Positions 9,137 through 16,585 of a stretch of 43,164 bases of DNA are shown piece after piece. Each line of letters opens with the position of its first letter. The first letter of the stretch is position 1. The stretch is from an uncultured Dehalococcoidia bacterium. GTDB taxonomy: Bacteria > Chloroflexota > Dehalococcoidia > Lucifugimonadales > Lucifugimonadaceae. A program made the translations under genes and the position numbers. Below the pieces are notes generated by a model. It made no database searches. It had not been told where the DNA came from and was given only the letters and a program-made list of their open reading frames with translations. The DNA lies in contig CAJXEJ010000016.1 in NCBI GenBank assembly GCA_913052475.1, forward strand, positions 1-43,164, written 5' to 3'.

Positions 9137-9391
9137 TTACGATTCTGACTCTTCAGTTGAAGTTGCCGCTGCTGCGATTGGCTCTACCTGTTCGAGAAGG
9201 TTCACCTGAGGCCAGTTGCCTGGCATCGTGCGACCCATGTGGTTTCCACACTCCGGGCAAGCAATGTGCGGTTGGATTCGTTCCTGCCGTGAACATGGGC
9301 AAACCGAAGACGCCGGAAGCTTAATAGCGTTGTGGGCGTTCCGGTTTCCCTTGCGTGCTCGGGTATGTTTTTTCTTTGGAAGTGGTGGCAT
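9137..9391 (-). CDS. rpmF: 50S ribosomal protein L32
   Basis: Start chosen at ATG 9391, where the canonical opening MPPLPKKKHTRARKGNRNAH begins; the longer open frame upstream shows no conservation. Residues 30-50 carry a zinc-ribbon variant. Cys31-x-Cys33 replaces the usual C-x2-C, while Cys45-x2-Cys48 is standard. The protein is 84 residues, with an Ala/Ser/Glu-rich tail of about 30 residues after the usual end (NHMGR). Its neighbour yceD, 28 bases upstream, is the usual partner of rpmF. Function as a ribosomal protein is secure. Confidence 0.93.
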   Translation of the reverse strand: MPPLPKKKHTRARKGNRNAHNAIKLPASSVCPCSRQERIQPHIACPECGNHMGRTMPGNWPQVNLLEQVEPIAAAATSTEESES

Positions 9392-9419
9392 ATCTATGTA
9401 CTGTCGGGGCCCGCGCCGA

Positions 9420-9968
9420 TCATTCTGCGGATTTTGCGCCTTTTTCCAGTAGTCCCACAAGACCCGCCCAACGCGGATCTACAGAACTTTTGGCGCACGA
9501 ACACTGGAGTATATTGCGATTTACTGTGCAAATGGGGCAAATTCCAAGGCAATCGTCTTTGCAAACTGGTGCAATGGGGATAGCGCTGAGAAGAGCCTGG
9601 CCTAGGCCTTCGGTGAGATCTAAGAAATTTTGTTCATCAATGACAAGCGCGGGATCGTAATAATAATCTTCGTCTGCAGTGCGGTTGTTAGGGCCGCTTA
9701 CCAGATCGGCGTTTGTCGGAGAGAACTCCTCTTCCATATTCACGATTACGTTCGCAGTTGCCGGTTCAAGGCATCTGCTACACGAATCGTGCGTTGTAGC
9801 TTCAACATCGGCGTTCACGAGCACAGTTCGGTCGGTTCGCATGAGGCGGACAGATCCATTGATCTTTCTTAGCGATCGCCCGTTTGATTTCAGGCTTTCG
9901 TTCTCAATTTCATGCTGCTGAATATCACCGAGTTTCCCGGTAAGCAGCCCGGCAACGTTGTAGATCAT
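9420..9968 (-). CDS. yceD: YceD/DUF177 family protein
   Basis: Member of the DUF177 family encoded next to rpmF across bacteria and linked to 23S rRNA accumulation in E. coli and plants. Conserved features are CSRCLEP near residue 65, a CKDDCLGICPICTVNRN block near 138-153 and the closing motif DPRWAGLVGLL. The four or more cysteines suggest metal binding, although the biochemical role is not established. Length 182, ATG start. The stop is 28 bases from the L32 start, so the two are likely co-transcribed. Confidence 0.9.
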   Translation of the reverse strand: MIYNVAGLLTGKLGDIQQHEIENESLKSNGRSLRKINGSVRLMRTDRTVLVNADVEATTHDSCSRCLEPATANVIVNMEEEFSPTNADLVSGPNNRTADEDYYYDPALVIDEQNFLDLTEGLGQALLSAIPIAPVCKDDCLGICPICTVNRNILQCSCAKSSVDPRWAGLVGLLEKGAKSAE

Positions 9969-10090
9969 CTAGATTTTGTCCAAATCCCCGCTGAAAGGAC
10001 CCGAAAAGAACCCTGCATGCGCACTATAAGGATGCACACACAGCTAGGCACTGTAATAACGACTATCCACGTGAGCAAGCGTTTACGTAG

Positions 10091-10402
10091 GTGGGTTCCG
10101 TTTGCTTTAAGGTGGTGGAGTCAAATTGGTTCGTAGACAATGCCCGTATTGGACTAATAATTTGGATTGTCGGAATCGTAATTGAGATCGCAACTTCCGT
10201 CGGGCTTAGTACTATTTTTGGTCGCTCCACAGCATCTCTATAAATTGTCGGCTTTTTGACGATTTGGTTTATTTGGAAGCTGCTAACAATAAAACAGTGT
10301 GATGGCTGTGGAATGCTGATCAAACCGGGGCATAGCTCTGAAAAACTCCAAGTGAACACAAGAGACATATATCTGCACGGCGGGTGTTCGTTCACTACGT
10401 AA
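10091..10402 (+). pseudogene. Broken small membrane protein with zinc-ribbon-like tail
   Basis: One frame runs from GTG 10091 (preceded by TAG 10088) to TAA 10400-10402 and is interrupted once, by TAA at 10241-10243. The first half contains NWFVDNARIGLIIWIVGIVI, a transmembrane helix. After the stop comes a second helix (IVGFLTIWFIWKLL), then QCDGCGMLIKPGHSSEKLQV and NTRDIYLHGGCS, where C-x2-C plus a later His-Gly-Gly-Cys looks like a zinc site. Continuation of protein-like sequence in the same frame on both sides of the stop argues for one decayed gene of about 103 codons. I do not recognise the family. Confidence 0.5.
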
Positions 10403-10438
10403 ATAACCTCCCTTGTTTGCTCGTTAGACTCTGGCACT

Positions 10439-10534
10439 ATGCTGGGATTCATTGACCGACATGCAACCTTCTTCGAGTACCTTACCGTGTGGATGTTTTT
10501 CGGTGGAATGATCGTTTTTTTGCTGAGGCAATGA
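10439..10534 (+). CDS. Possible 31-residue single-pass membrane peptide
   Basis: ATG 10439 to TGA 10532-10534 encodes MLGFIDRHATFFEY followed by the hydrophobic stretch LTVWMFFGGMIVFLLRQ. A charged N-terminus, one helix and a basic end fit a small membrane peptide. No ribosome binding site precedes it, and it lies in debris between yceD and the DNA methyltransferase, so it could also be a gene fragment. No function can be assigned. Confidence 0.3.
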   Translation: MLGFIDRHATFFEYLTVWMFFGGMIVFLLRQ

Positions 10535-10760
10535 TTATCAATGCTGGAAATTTTCCATTGAAGATGAATCGGGATTCATCACGTGGGTTGCAGTTTCAAT
10601 CCACCCTGACCTGCCCCCCTCCCTCAAAAACCAGAGTTTCTAACATTAACGCTGGAATACTTTTTGGTGGTCAGGTCATTCTTTTGATTTCAATGGGGCA
10701 GTGTTAAATTTGTCGATAGACCGCTATCTAATCCACTGCTCGATCGTTTTCGCTGACCGA

Positions 10761-11618
10761 ATGAAACCCAATTCGATAACCCTTGCCGACAATCTCGACT
10801 TTCTTGCGAAGGTTGCGGATGACTCAGTGAATCTGATCTACATCGATCCTCCGTTCAACACGGGCGGGAAGCAGTCGATGACAACGCTCAGGACTGTTCG
10901 AGATGATGAAGGTGATCGAACCGGGTTTGGTGGCAATCGCTATCGCACAGAACGTGGTGACAGCAAGTCGTACCTCGATACGTTCGACGATTACTTGGGA
11001 TTTCTCGGTCTTCGGCTCAGGGAAGCCCGGAGAATTCTGAAACCGAATGGCTCGCTGTTTTTACATGTCGATCAGCGCGAATCTCACTACTGCAAAGTTT
11101 TGCTCGACGCGATATTTGGACGAAATTCGTTCATGAATGAGATCATCTGGTCGTATGACTACGGCGGGCGTTCGAAGCGAAAATGGCCGGCAAAACACGA
11201 CACAATCTTCTGGTATGCGGCCGATCCGAATAACTACTCGTTCAATGCCGAAGCTATTGATCGCATTTCGTATATGGCACCGTCGCTTGTCGGTAAAGAG
11301 AAGGCGAAACGCGGCAAGGTACCTACCGACGTATGGTGGCAGACGATTGTGCCAACTAACGGCAAGGAGCGAACGGGATATCCAACCCAGAAACCTCTCG
11401 CGATCCTTGAGCGGATCGTGAAGGTCCATTCAAATTCTGGAGAGGTTGTAATGGACTTTTTTGCAGGGTCTGGAACGACTGGTGTTGCTGCTGCGAATAA
11501 CGACCGACAGTTCGTGCTAGTAGATACAAACCCAGAGGCAGTTCAAGTCGCGGCGAAACGGTTGACGGAGTACGGACCGGAGTGTGTTGGTTTCACGCCT
11601 GAGTCTCAGATTGTCTAG
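10761..11618 (+). CDS. Orphan type II-like DNA methyltransferase (N4/N6, beta order)
   Basis: An S-adenosylmethionine-dependent methylase acting on the exocyclic amine of adenine or cytosine. The catalytic motif IV is DPPF (residues 29-32), a variable target-recognition segment follows, then TQKPLAILERIVKVHS and motif I DFFAGSGTTG near the C-terminus. DPPF before the SAM-binding motif is the beta-class order. Start chosen at ATG 10761 rather than GTG 10701 because the family opening (NSITLADNLDFL) begins there. It is 285 residues, close to YhdJ/CcrM-type enzymes. No restriction endonuclease or specificity subunit is nearby, so it is an orphan. Its stop overlaps the convergent next gene by four bases. 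Confidence 0.88.
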   Translation: MKPNSITLADNLDFLAKVADDSVNLIYIDPPFNTGGKQSMTTLRTVRDDEGDRTGFGGNRYRTERGDSKSYLDTFDDYLGFLGLRLREARRILKPNGSLFLHVDQRESHYCKVLLDAIFGRNSFMNEIIWSYDYGGRSKRKWPAKHDTIFWYAADPNNYSFNAEAIDRISYMAPSLVGKEKAKRGKVPTDVWWQTIVPTNGKERTGYPTQKPLAILERIVKVHSNSGEVVMDFFAGSGTTGVAAANNDRQFVLVDTNPEAVQVAAKRLTEYGPECVGFTPESQIV

Positions 11619-12130
11619 CTATTTGCTAACCGGCTCTTGACCGCCTGTTCGAGCTCTTCTGCTCGCTTTGAGCTGATGTAGTAGGTGCGATCTTTGCCGC
11701 CTTCGGTGAGCTTCACCTCGACGCCGGTGTGCAGGAACGGAATCGACCAGGCTCTATGGCCATCCCGAGCGTAACGGATACCGGCACCTCCGTACTTGTA
11801 GAACGAATACGGTGTTAATTCGACCGATTCGATTTGATCGAACGTAAATCGTTTGCGGAACTTACCGTAGCCAAACGCCAGATAGGTGTCATCAACCCAC
11901 ACGATTAACTTTCGGAACCAGAACGACACGACAGCCATGGTTATCGTCCCAAAAATCATCGCCGGGTAGTAGACCCAGATCGCCCATCCAGTGAGGTCGT
12001 CATCTTGAACAATTGAGGGAAGAACGATCCCTGTGAGCATCGCGACCACCGACAGATAAAAGATTGTTCGAAGCCCCCAAGGCATAGGGATCGCTTCGAC
12101 GAACGTGTTTGATGGTGTTTGATATTTCAT
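11615..12130 (-). CDS. Two-helix membrane protein with PH-like domain
   Basis: Start taken at ATG 12130 (MKYQTPSNTFVEAIPM); a longer frame to 12178 exists but lacks support. Two hydrophobic helices, LRTIFYLSVVAMLTGIVLP and AIWVYYPAMIFGTITMAVVS, are followed by a beta-rich soluble part. Its sequence pattern (YGKFRKRFTFDQIESVELTP, then EVKLTEGGKDRTYYISS) resembles bacterial PH-like domains of the DUF3093/YdbT type. Length 171. Function unknown. It is convergent with the DNA methyltransferase and lies downstream of a decayed methyltransferase on the same strand. Confidence 0.6.
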   Translation of the reverse strand: MKYQTPSNTFVEAIPMPWGLRTIFYLSVVAMLTGIVLPSIVQDDDLTGWAIWVYYPAMIFGTITMAVVSFWFRKLIVWVDDTYLAFGYGKFRKRFTFDQIESVELTPYSFYKYGGAGIRYARDGHRAWSIPFLHTGVEVKLTEGGKDRTYYISSKRAEELEQAVKSRLANS

Positions 12131-12174
12131 GTTGGTCAGTGTGAAGCTACTACCGTGACCTCGGATTGTTGCGT

Positions 12175-12684
12175 TCACCGTGGAGAGGTTCCATATTTTT
12201 CGGAAATGCGCTTGGTTGTACGGTCGATAACGGCAGCCAGTAAATGTGGGTTCCGGGCTTCGATCCCGATCGCATCATGATAACCGTGAGGTGTTTGGTC
12301 GAGGAACATTGGTGGATCGTCGTGGAATATTTCACCCGCTGCTTGGCGTTACGGCGTCGGCGAATTCGTTGTATGCGATGTGATCAGGTGTTGAACAGAA
12401 ACTTACTCTATGATTTCAGCACCCGCAGGATTTCGGAGTCTCCGGCCATTCGATCAGGAAAGAACATCGCGCCGAACTTACACACCACAACGTCGGACAC
12501 ATTGTCGGCAAACGGAAGTTTCAGGGCGTCCGCTTGTTGCCAGATCATCCGAATCCTGTATTGCACCAGCACGATCGGGCATCGGCTGATTTAGGTCGGC
12601 GTACGATTCGAAAATCAGCGGAACAAGGCCCGTATCGTAGATTTCAGGTACGGAACCGGTAAAAACGTGATCCTGATCGGGCAT
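12175..12684 (-). pseudogene. Decayed class I SAM-dependent methyltransferase
   Basis: Fragments of one methyltransferase appear in order in different frames. ATG 12684 begins MPDQDHVFTGSVPEIYDT, followed by LVPLIFESYAD. In another frame comes WQQADALKLPFADNVSDVVV, then CKFGAMFFPDRMAGDSEI and LRVLKS before a TAG. SKFLFNT, a stop, DHIAYNEFADAVT in a shifted frame, and EIFHDDPPMFLDQTPHGYHD follow to a final TGA at 12175. These match the UbiE-like family from the N-terminus through the post-motif-IV region. The SAM-binding glycine loop (motif I) is deleted. At least two frameshifts plus nonsense changes make it non-functional. The original substrate is unknown. Confidence 0.8.
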
Positions 12685-12721
12685 CTTTGGTTCCTATCTC
12701 AGGGACGGCGTAGTGATTCTC

Positions 12722-13867
12722 TTACAACTCTCCAATTAGTGCCCGAGAGATAACCAACCGCTGTATTTCTGAAGTACCTTCGTAGATTTCTGTAACTCGC
12801 TGATCGCGGTAAATGCGTTCGACAGCTGATGGCTTGAAGTAGCCGACTCCACCGTGGATCTGGAGTGCCTTACTGGCAATACGACCGGCGGCTTCCGATG
12901 CATAAAGTTTAGCTATCGCCGACTCTTTTCCATGTGGCAGACCTTCGTCGTAGAGAGCGGCGGCGCGGTAGGTGAGTAGGCGAGCGGCGTCGAGTTCGAC
13001 CGCCATGTCGGCCATCATGAATTGAATTGCCTGCCGGGTTGCGATCGGCTTGCCGAACGTAATTCGCTGTTTCGAGTAAGACACCGCAGCATCCAGTGCT
13101 CCCTTGGCGAGACCGAGGCATTGAGCGGCGATCATAATGCGGCTTGAGTCAAGGATTTTGAGAGCCAGCTTGTAACCTTCGCCCTCTTCACCGAGCCGAT
13201 TGTCAACAGGAATACGGCAGTTATCGAACACGAGTTCAGCGGTCGCACAACCCTTCATACCCATCTTGCCGTGCTGGGGATTGATCGTGAAACCGGGCGT
13301 ACCTTTTTCGACCACGACGGCGGTGACACCTCTATGACCGGCTGACTTGTCATGATTGGTGAAAACGGAGAATACGTCGGCAACCGCGCCATTGGTGCAG
13401 AAAAGCTTGGAGCCATTCAGGATGTACTCGTCACCGTCTCGGGTGAGTGATGTCTCCAGAGCAAGCGCATCAGATCCCGTCCCGGGTTCAGTGAGGGCGA
13501 ACGCTGCGATTTTTTCTCCAGTTGCGAGCGATGGTAGCCAGCGTAGACGTTGCTCGTTGGATCCGCCGTGATGGATCGTTTGCGATCCGAGCGAGACATG
13601 AGTGATCAGTACCGTGCTGGTCGATCCGCAGGCGGCTCCGACTTCTTCGAGCACCACCATGAAATCTTTGTACCCACCACCAGAACCGCCGAAATTTTCG
13701 GGAATTGTCATACCAGTAAGGCCCAGTTCGGCGAGTCCACTGAACTGGTTGATAGGAAATTCGGCCCTTTCATCGACTTCATCGGCTCGGGGAGCCAGAT
13801 TTTCGACAGCGAATTGTCGGACCGTTGTTGCCAACATCGTTTGCTTTTCGTCGTAGAACGGCTGCAT
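12722..13867 (-). CDS. Acyl-CoA dehydrogenase
   Basis: FAD enzyme catalysing alpha,beta-dehydrogenation of acyl-CoA thioesters. Length 381 is typical of short/branched-chain types. Conserved parts are AAFALTEPGTGSDA (FAD and substrate contact), the signature KILDSSRIMIAAQCLGLAKG and GKPIATRQAIQFMMADM. The C-terminal LQIHGGVGYFKPSAVERIYRD is followed by VTEIYEGTSEIQRLVI, where Glu363 occupies the catalytic-base position of MCAD/SCAD enzymes. ATG start. It stands alone on the minus strand, with ruvC divergent. Exact substrate (butyryl-, isobutyryl- or other) cannot be read from sequence. Confidence 0.93.
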   Translation of the reverse strand: MQPFYDEKQTMLATTVRQFAVENLAPRADEVDERAEFPINQFSGLAELGLTGMTIPENFGGSGGGYKDFMVVLEEVGAACGSTSTVLITHVSLGSQTIHHGGSNEQRLRWLPSLATGEKIAAFALTEPGTGSDALALETSLTRDGDEYILNGSKLFCTNGAVADVFSVFTNHDKSAGHRGVTAVVVEKGTPGFTINPQHGKMGMKGCATAELVFDNCRIPVDNRLGEEGEGYKLALKILDSSRIMIAAQCLGLAKGALDAAVSYSKQRITFGKPIATRQAIQFMMADMAVELDAARLLTYRAAALYDEGLPHGKESAIAKLYASEAAGRIASKALQIHGGVGYFKPSAVERIYRDQRVTEIYEGTSEIQRLVISRALIGEL

Positions 13868-14126
13868 GTTTGAGTGCCTCTAGATGACTGTCTGTTCGTA
13901 GTTTTCGAGCGCGACTATGCCGATTTTTGCCGTGGCGTAGGCGGTGGAACGTAAAGATACACCGACCGGATGATTTCGATCAGGTCGCTAGCGTCACTTC
14001 CGCTTATAGATTGGGTAGGGATAACGTTAGACTTCGTAGCTGAATTCGCCTGAGTTTCGCGCCTCGATTCTCGTGTTAGATATTGAGATTATGGGTGCGG
14101 CAGCGCAATGTGATCGGATTATTTTC

Positions 14127-14627
14127 TTGCGAATACTTGGTATCGATCCCGGACTCACCAGCACTGGTTACGGTCTGATCGACGTGATTGATCGGGATCT
14201 AGAGGCTGTCGAGGGTGGTGTGGTTAGGACCAAATCTGATCAACCTATGGAACAACGGTTGTATTCGATATATTCCGTTATTCGCGACGTGATTAAGGAA
14301 TTCAAACCTGAGGTTGTCGCTATCGAAGATCTCCACTCAAGGTTCGCGAAAACTGCTCTGCTTCTCGGGCATGCTCGTGGAGTTGTGGTTCTGGCGGCTG
14401 GAGAAGCGAAATTGCCTGTTTTCAACTATCAACCAACCCGTGCGAAGAACTTGGTAACGGGATCGGGTAGGGCAGATAAAGAACAGATGAAGCAAGCGAT
14501 AGCTGCTCATCTGGGCACTCCAGATGCTGCCAAGAATGAGCACGTTGCTGATGCGTTCTCGATCGCAATTGCTCATGCTGTGATGGCGGGCAGCTCGGCG
14601 GTTGCGGCGATCGAAGCAGCCAAGTAA
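14127..14627 (+). CDS. ruvC: Holliday junction resolvase RuvC
   Basis: Cuts Holliday junctions in recombinational repair. Start chosen at TTG 14127, which gives the family opening RILGIDPGLTSTGYG; a GTG start at 14073 would add 18 unconserved residues. Acidic active-site residues are Asp7 and Glu67 (AIEDLHSRFA). The C-terminal site EHVADAFSIAIAH provides His139 and Asp142; His in place of E. coli Asp138 matches the Thermus-type active site. Length 166. First gene of ruvC-ruvA-ruvB, with 27 bases to ruvA. Confidence 0.94.
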   Translation: MRILGIDPGLTSTGYGLIDVIDRDLEAVEGGVVRTKSDQPMEQRLYSIYSVIRDVIKEFKPEVVAIEDLHSRFAKTALLLGHARGVVVLAAGEAKLPVFNYQPTRAKNLVTGSGRADKEQMKQAIAAHLGTPDAAKNEHVADAFSIAIAHAVMAGSSAVAAIEAAK

Positions 14628-14654
14628 TCAAGTATTCAGTTATTTTAGACAGCA

Positions 14655-15299
14655 ATGATTAGTTACATCACCGGAACAATACGAAGTCTCACACGAGAAC
14701 CGGGACGCGCCGTAATTATTGCTGGCGGAGTTGGTTACGAAGTTAGCCTGCCTACTTACGTTTATCAGTCGCTCGCCAACGATGGCATTCGAGAAGGCTC
14801 GGACGTAGAACTTGAGATTTACTACCACGTAACTGAACGTCAACCGAAACCAATGCTGGTCGGATTTAGGCATCCGAGCGAGAAGCAGTTTTTCGAGCAA
14901 TTGATTCAGGTCGAAGGTATTGGACCTGCAAAAGCGGCATCTGCACTGGTATTTCCGGTTTCGACAATTGCTTCGGCGATTGAAACCGAGGATCTTGGTT
15001 CACTCCAGCGCTTACCCGGTATCGGCAGTAGGGCGGCGCAGAAGATTGTTGCGACGCTACGGGGTAAAGTGACGGCGACTGCACTTCTGCAAGACGCAGG
15101 TATTTCGGAACAAGGCCAGACTCCACCAGTCGCTGATGCTCGTTCCGAGGCGATCGAGGCGTTGGTCACACTCGGCTATCGCCCGACCGAGGCACAGGAT
15201 AAGGTCGAGGAGGCGATTCGTCGGACTCCAGAAGTTGCGGACGATTTGCAGGACCTGATGCGAGAAGTGTTCAAGGCACAGATTTCGGCTCAGGATTAG
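14655..15299 (+). CDS. ruvA: Holliday junction DNA helicase subunit RuvA
   Basis: Tetrameric junction-binding subunit that loads RuvB. Domain I is the OB-fold start ISYITGTIRSL with the family motif GVGYEVSLPTYVY. Domain II has two helix-hairpin-helix motifs (VEGIGPAKAASAL and LPGIGSRAAQKIV), and domain III is AIEALVTLGYRPTEAQDKVE, the RuvB contact. Length 214 is slightly above average. ATG start. It is followed 53 bases later by ruvB, so ruvCAB is probably one operon. Confidence 0.95.
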   Translation: MISYITGTIRSLTREPGRAVIIAGGVGYEVSLPTYVYQSLANDGIREGSDVELEIYYHVTERQPKPMLVGFRHPSEKQFFEQLIQVEGIGPAKAASALVFPVSTIASAIETEDLGSLQRLPGIGSRAAQKIVATLRGKVTATALLQDAGISEQGQTPPVADARSEAIEALVTLGYRPTEAQDKVEEAIRRTPEVADDLQDLMREVFKAQISAQD

Positions 15300-15352
15300 A
15301 TTCCTGCTGGTCGAGTAATGTCGTAGTTTGAGTAGAACAACGGAGTAGATGA

Positions 15353-16480
15353 GTGGCTTCTGGGCCAGACGAAAATGGACGCGAGCGAATCGTTCAGGCG
15401 AGTAGCCCGGCCGATGATGCCGAGAAACTTGCTGGAGAGCAGGCACTCGGAGAACGCGCACAGGAACTGGACGCTGATCCAGACGTCGTGGTGGAAGCAG
15501 TCGCTAAAGACCTTCGTCCCCGTCGATTCCAGGAATACGTTGGGCAGCGGCCTGTCGTCGACAGTATTTCGATTGCCGTAATCGCTGCGAAAAAGCGTGG
15601 GGACACTCTCGACCACGCGCTCTTCCACGGACCTCCTGGGCTTGGTAAGACGACTATTGCACACATCATTGCTAGGGAGTTGGATTCACAGCTTGTTCAT
15701 ACTTCTGGACCCGCACTTGAACGTCCCGCCGATGTCGTTGGGCTCCTCTCGAATCTCAAGGTAGGCGATGTTCTATTCATTGACGAGATTCATCGTCTAT
15801 CGCACGCTGTCGAGGAGTATCTCTACTCAGCAATGGAAGATTTTCGGGTTGATTTCATGACTGGCTCAGGTGCGTTCGCCAAGAGTATAAATTTGCCGCT
15901 GCAGCCGTTTACTTTGATTGGTTCAACAACACGAGCCGGGATGCTTAGCGCGCCGCTTCGTGAGCGGTTCGGTCTGGCGTATCACCTCGACTTTTACTCC
16001 ATAGAGGAACTTGCCCAGGTTGTCACGAGGTCGGCTGGAATTCTAGAAGTTGATATTGACAAAACAGGCGCTGCTGAAATCGCTCGCCGCTCACGTGGAA
16101 CGCCGCGAATTTCAAACCGTTTATTGCGACGGGTACGAGATTTCGCCGAGGTACGAGACGCGGGACCGATTGATAGTTCGGTGGCTTCGGAGGCTCTCGA
16201 AATCGAGGGAGTTGACGCGCTTGGGCTCGATCGTCTCGACCGGTTGTATCTGACCGCTCTTTCGAAAAATTATCAGGGCGGACCTGCGGGTATTCAGGCG
16301 TTGGCGGCAACGATTAATGAGGATCAGCAGACGTTGGAAGATGTTGTAGAACCGTTCTTGCTTAAGATTGGCTTTATTGTGCGGACGCCGCAGGGTCGTC
16401 GAACTACCTCTGAGGGTTTTGAGCACGTTGGATTGCCGCCAAGACTTGATGGTCCGACGGGTCAGGGTACGCTGCTTTAG
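15353..16480 (+). CDS. ruvB: Holliday junction DNA helicase subunit RuvB
   Basis: AAA+ hexameric motor for branch migration. Residues 53-62 (DLRPRRFQEY) begin the conserved region, and Walker A is GPPGLGKT at 93-100. Walker B is LFIDEIHRLSHAVEE, sensor 1 lies in TLIGSTTRAG, the arginine-finger region in PLRERFG, and the C-terminal winged helix in VEPFLLKIGFIVRTPQGR. A polar N-terminal extension of about 40 residues is longer than usual. The start is GTG 15353; the ATG at 15349 is out of frame. Confidence 0.96.
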   Translation: MASGPDENGRERIVQASSPADDAEKLAGEQALGERAQELDADPDVVVEAVAKDLRPRRFQEYVGQRPVVDSISIAVIAAKKRGDTLDHALFHGPPGLGKTTIAHIIARELDSQLVHTSGPALERPADVVGLLSNLKVGDVLFIDEIHRLSHAVEEYLYSAMEDFRVDFMTGSGAFAKSINLPLQPFTLIGSTTRAGMLSAPLRERFGLAYHLDFYSIEELAQVVTRSAGILEVDIDKTGAAEIARRSRGTPRISNRLLRRVRDFAEVRDAGPIDSSVASEALEIEGVDALGLDRLDRLYLTALSKNYQGGPAGIQALAATINEDQQTLEDVVEPFLLKIGFIVRTPQGRRTTSEGFEHVGLPPRLDGPTGQGTLL

Positions 16481-16518
16481 GGAGAGCCGGGGTGTTGCCG
16501 CTACGTGCGCATCACCCG

Positions 16519-16561
16519 ATCCCGCCGAAGATCCCCTACTTCGCTTTTCTGCGGTCGGGAT
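16519..16561. terminator. Possible shared terminator between ruvB and the ABC exporter
   Basis: ATCCCGCCG (16519-16527) pairs with CGGTCGGGAT (16552-16561) with one bulge across a 24-base loop. It lies between the convergent ruvB and ABC transporter genes. No long T-run follows on either side, so it is a weak call. Confidence 0.3.
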
Positions 16562-16585
16562 ATCGAATCATGCGAGCGTCAGAGG

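Larger units (their letters stand above)
9969..10760. other. Low-coding stretch with gene remnants
   Basis: About 790 bases separate yceD from the DNA methyltransferase, with lower G+C than the flanks. Only a broken small membrane/zinc-ribbon gene (10091-10402) and a 31-codon membrane ORF (10439-10534) can be made out. A separated TGACCTG/CAGGTCA pair (about 10607 and 10672) is too short to interpret. No tRNA, repeat or mobile-element end is visible. Confidence 0.5.

Noticed and set aside
10063-10452. 129-codon open frame on the minus strand
   Set aside because: It lacks conserved motifs and lies opposite the more protein-like decayed plus-strand gene with the C-x2-C tail.
10600-10685. TGACCTG/CAGGTCA inverted pair
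   Set aside because: Seven bases separated by about 58 is expected by chance and has no associated gene.
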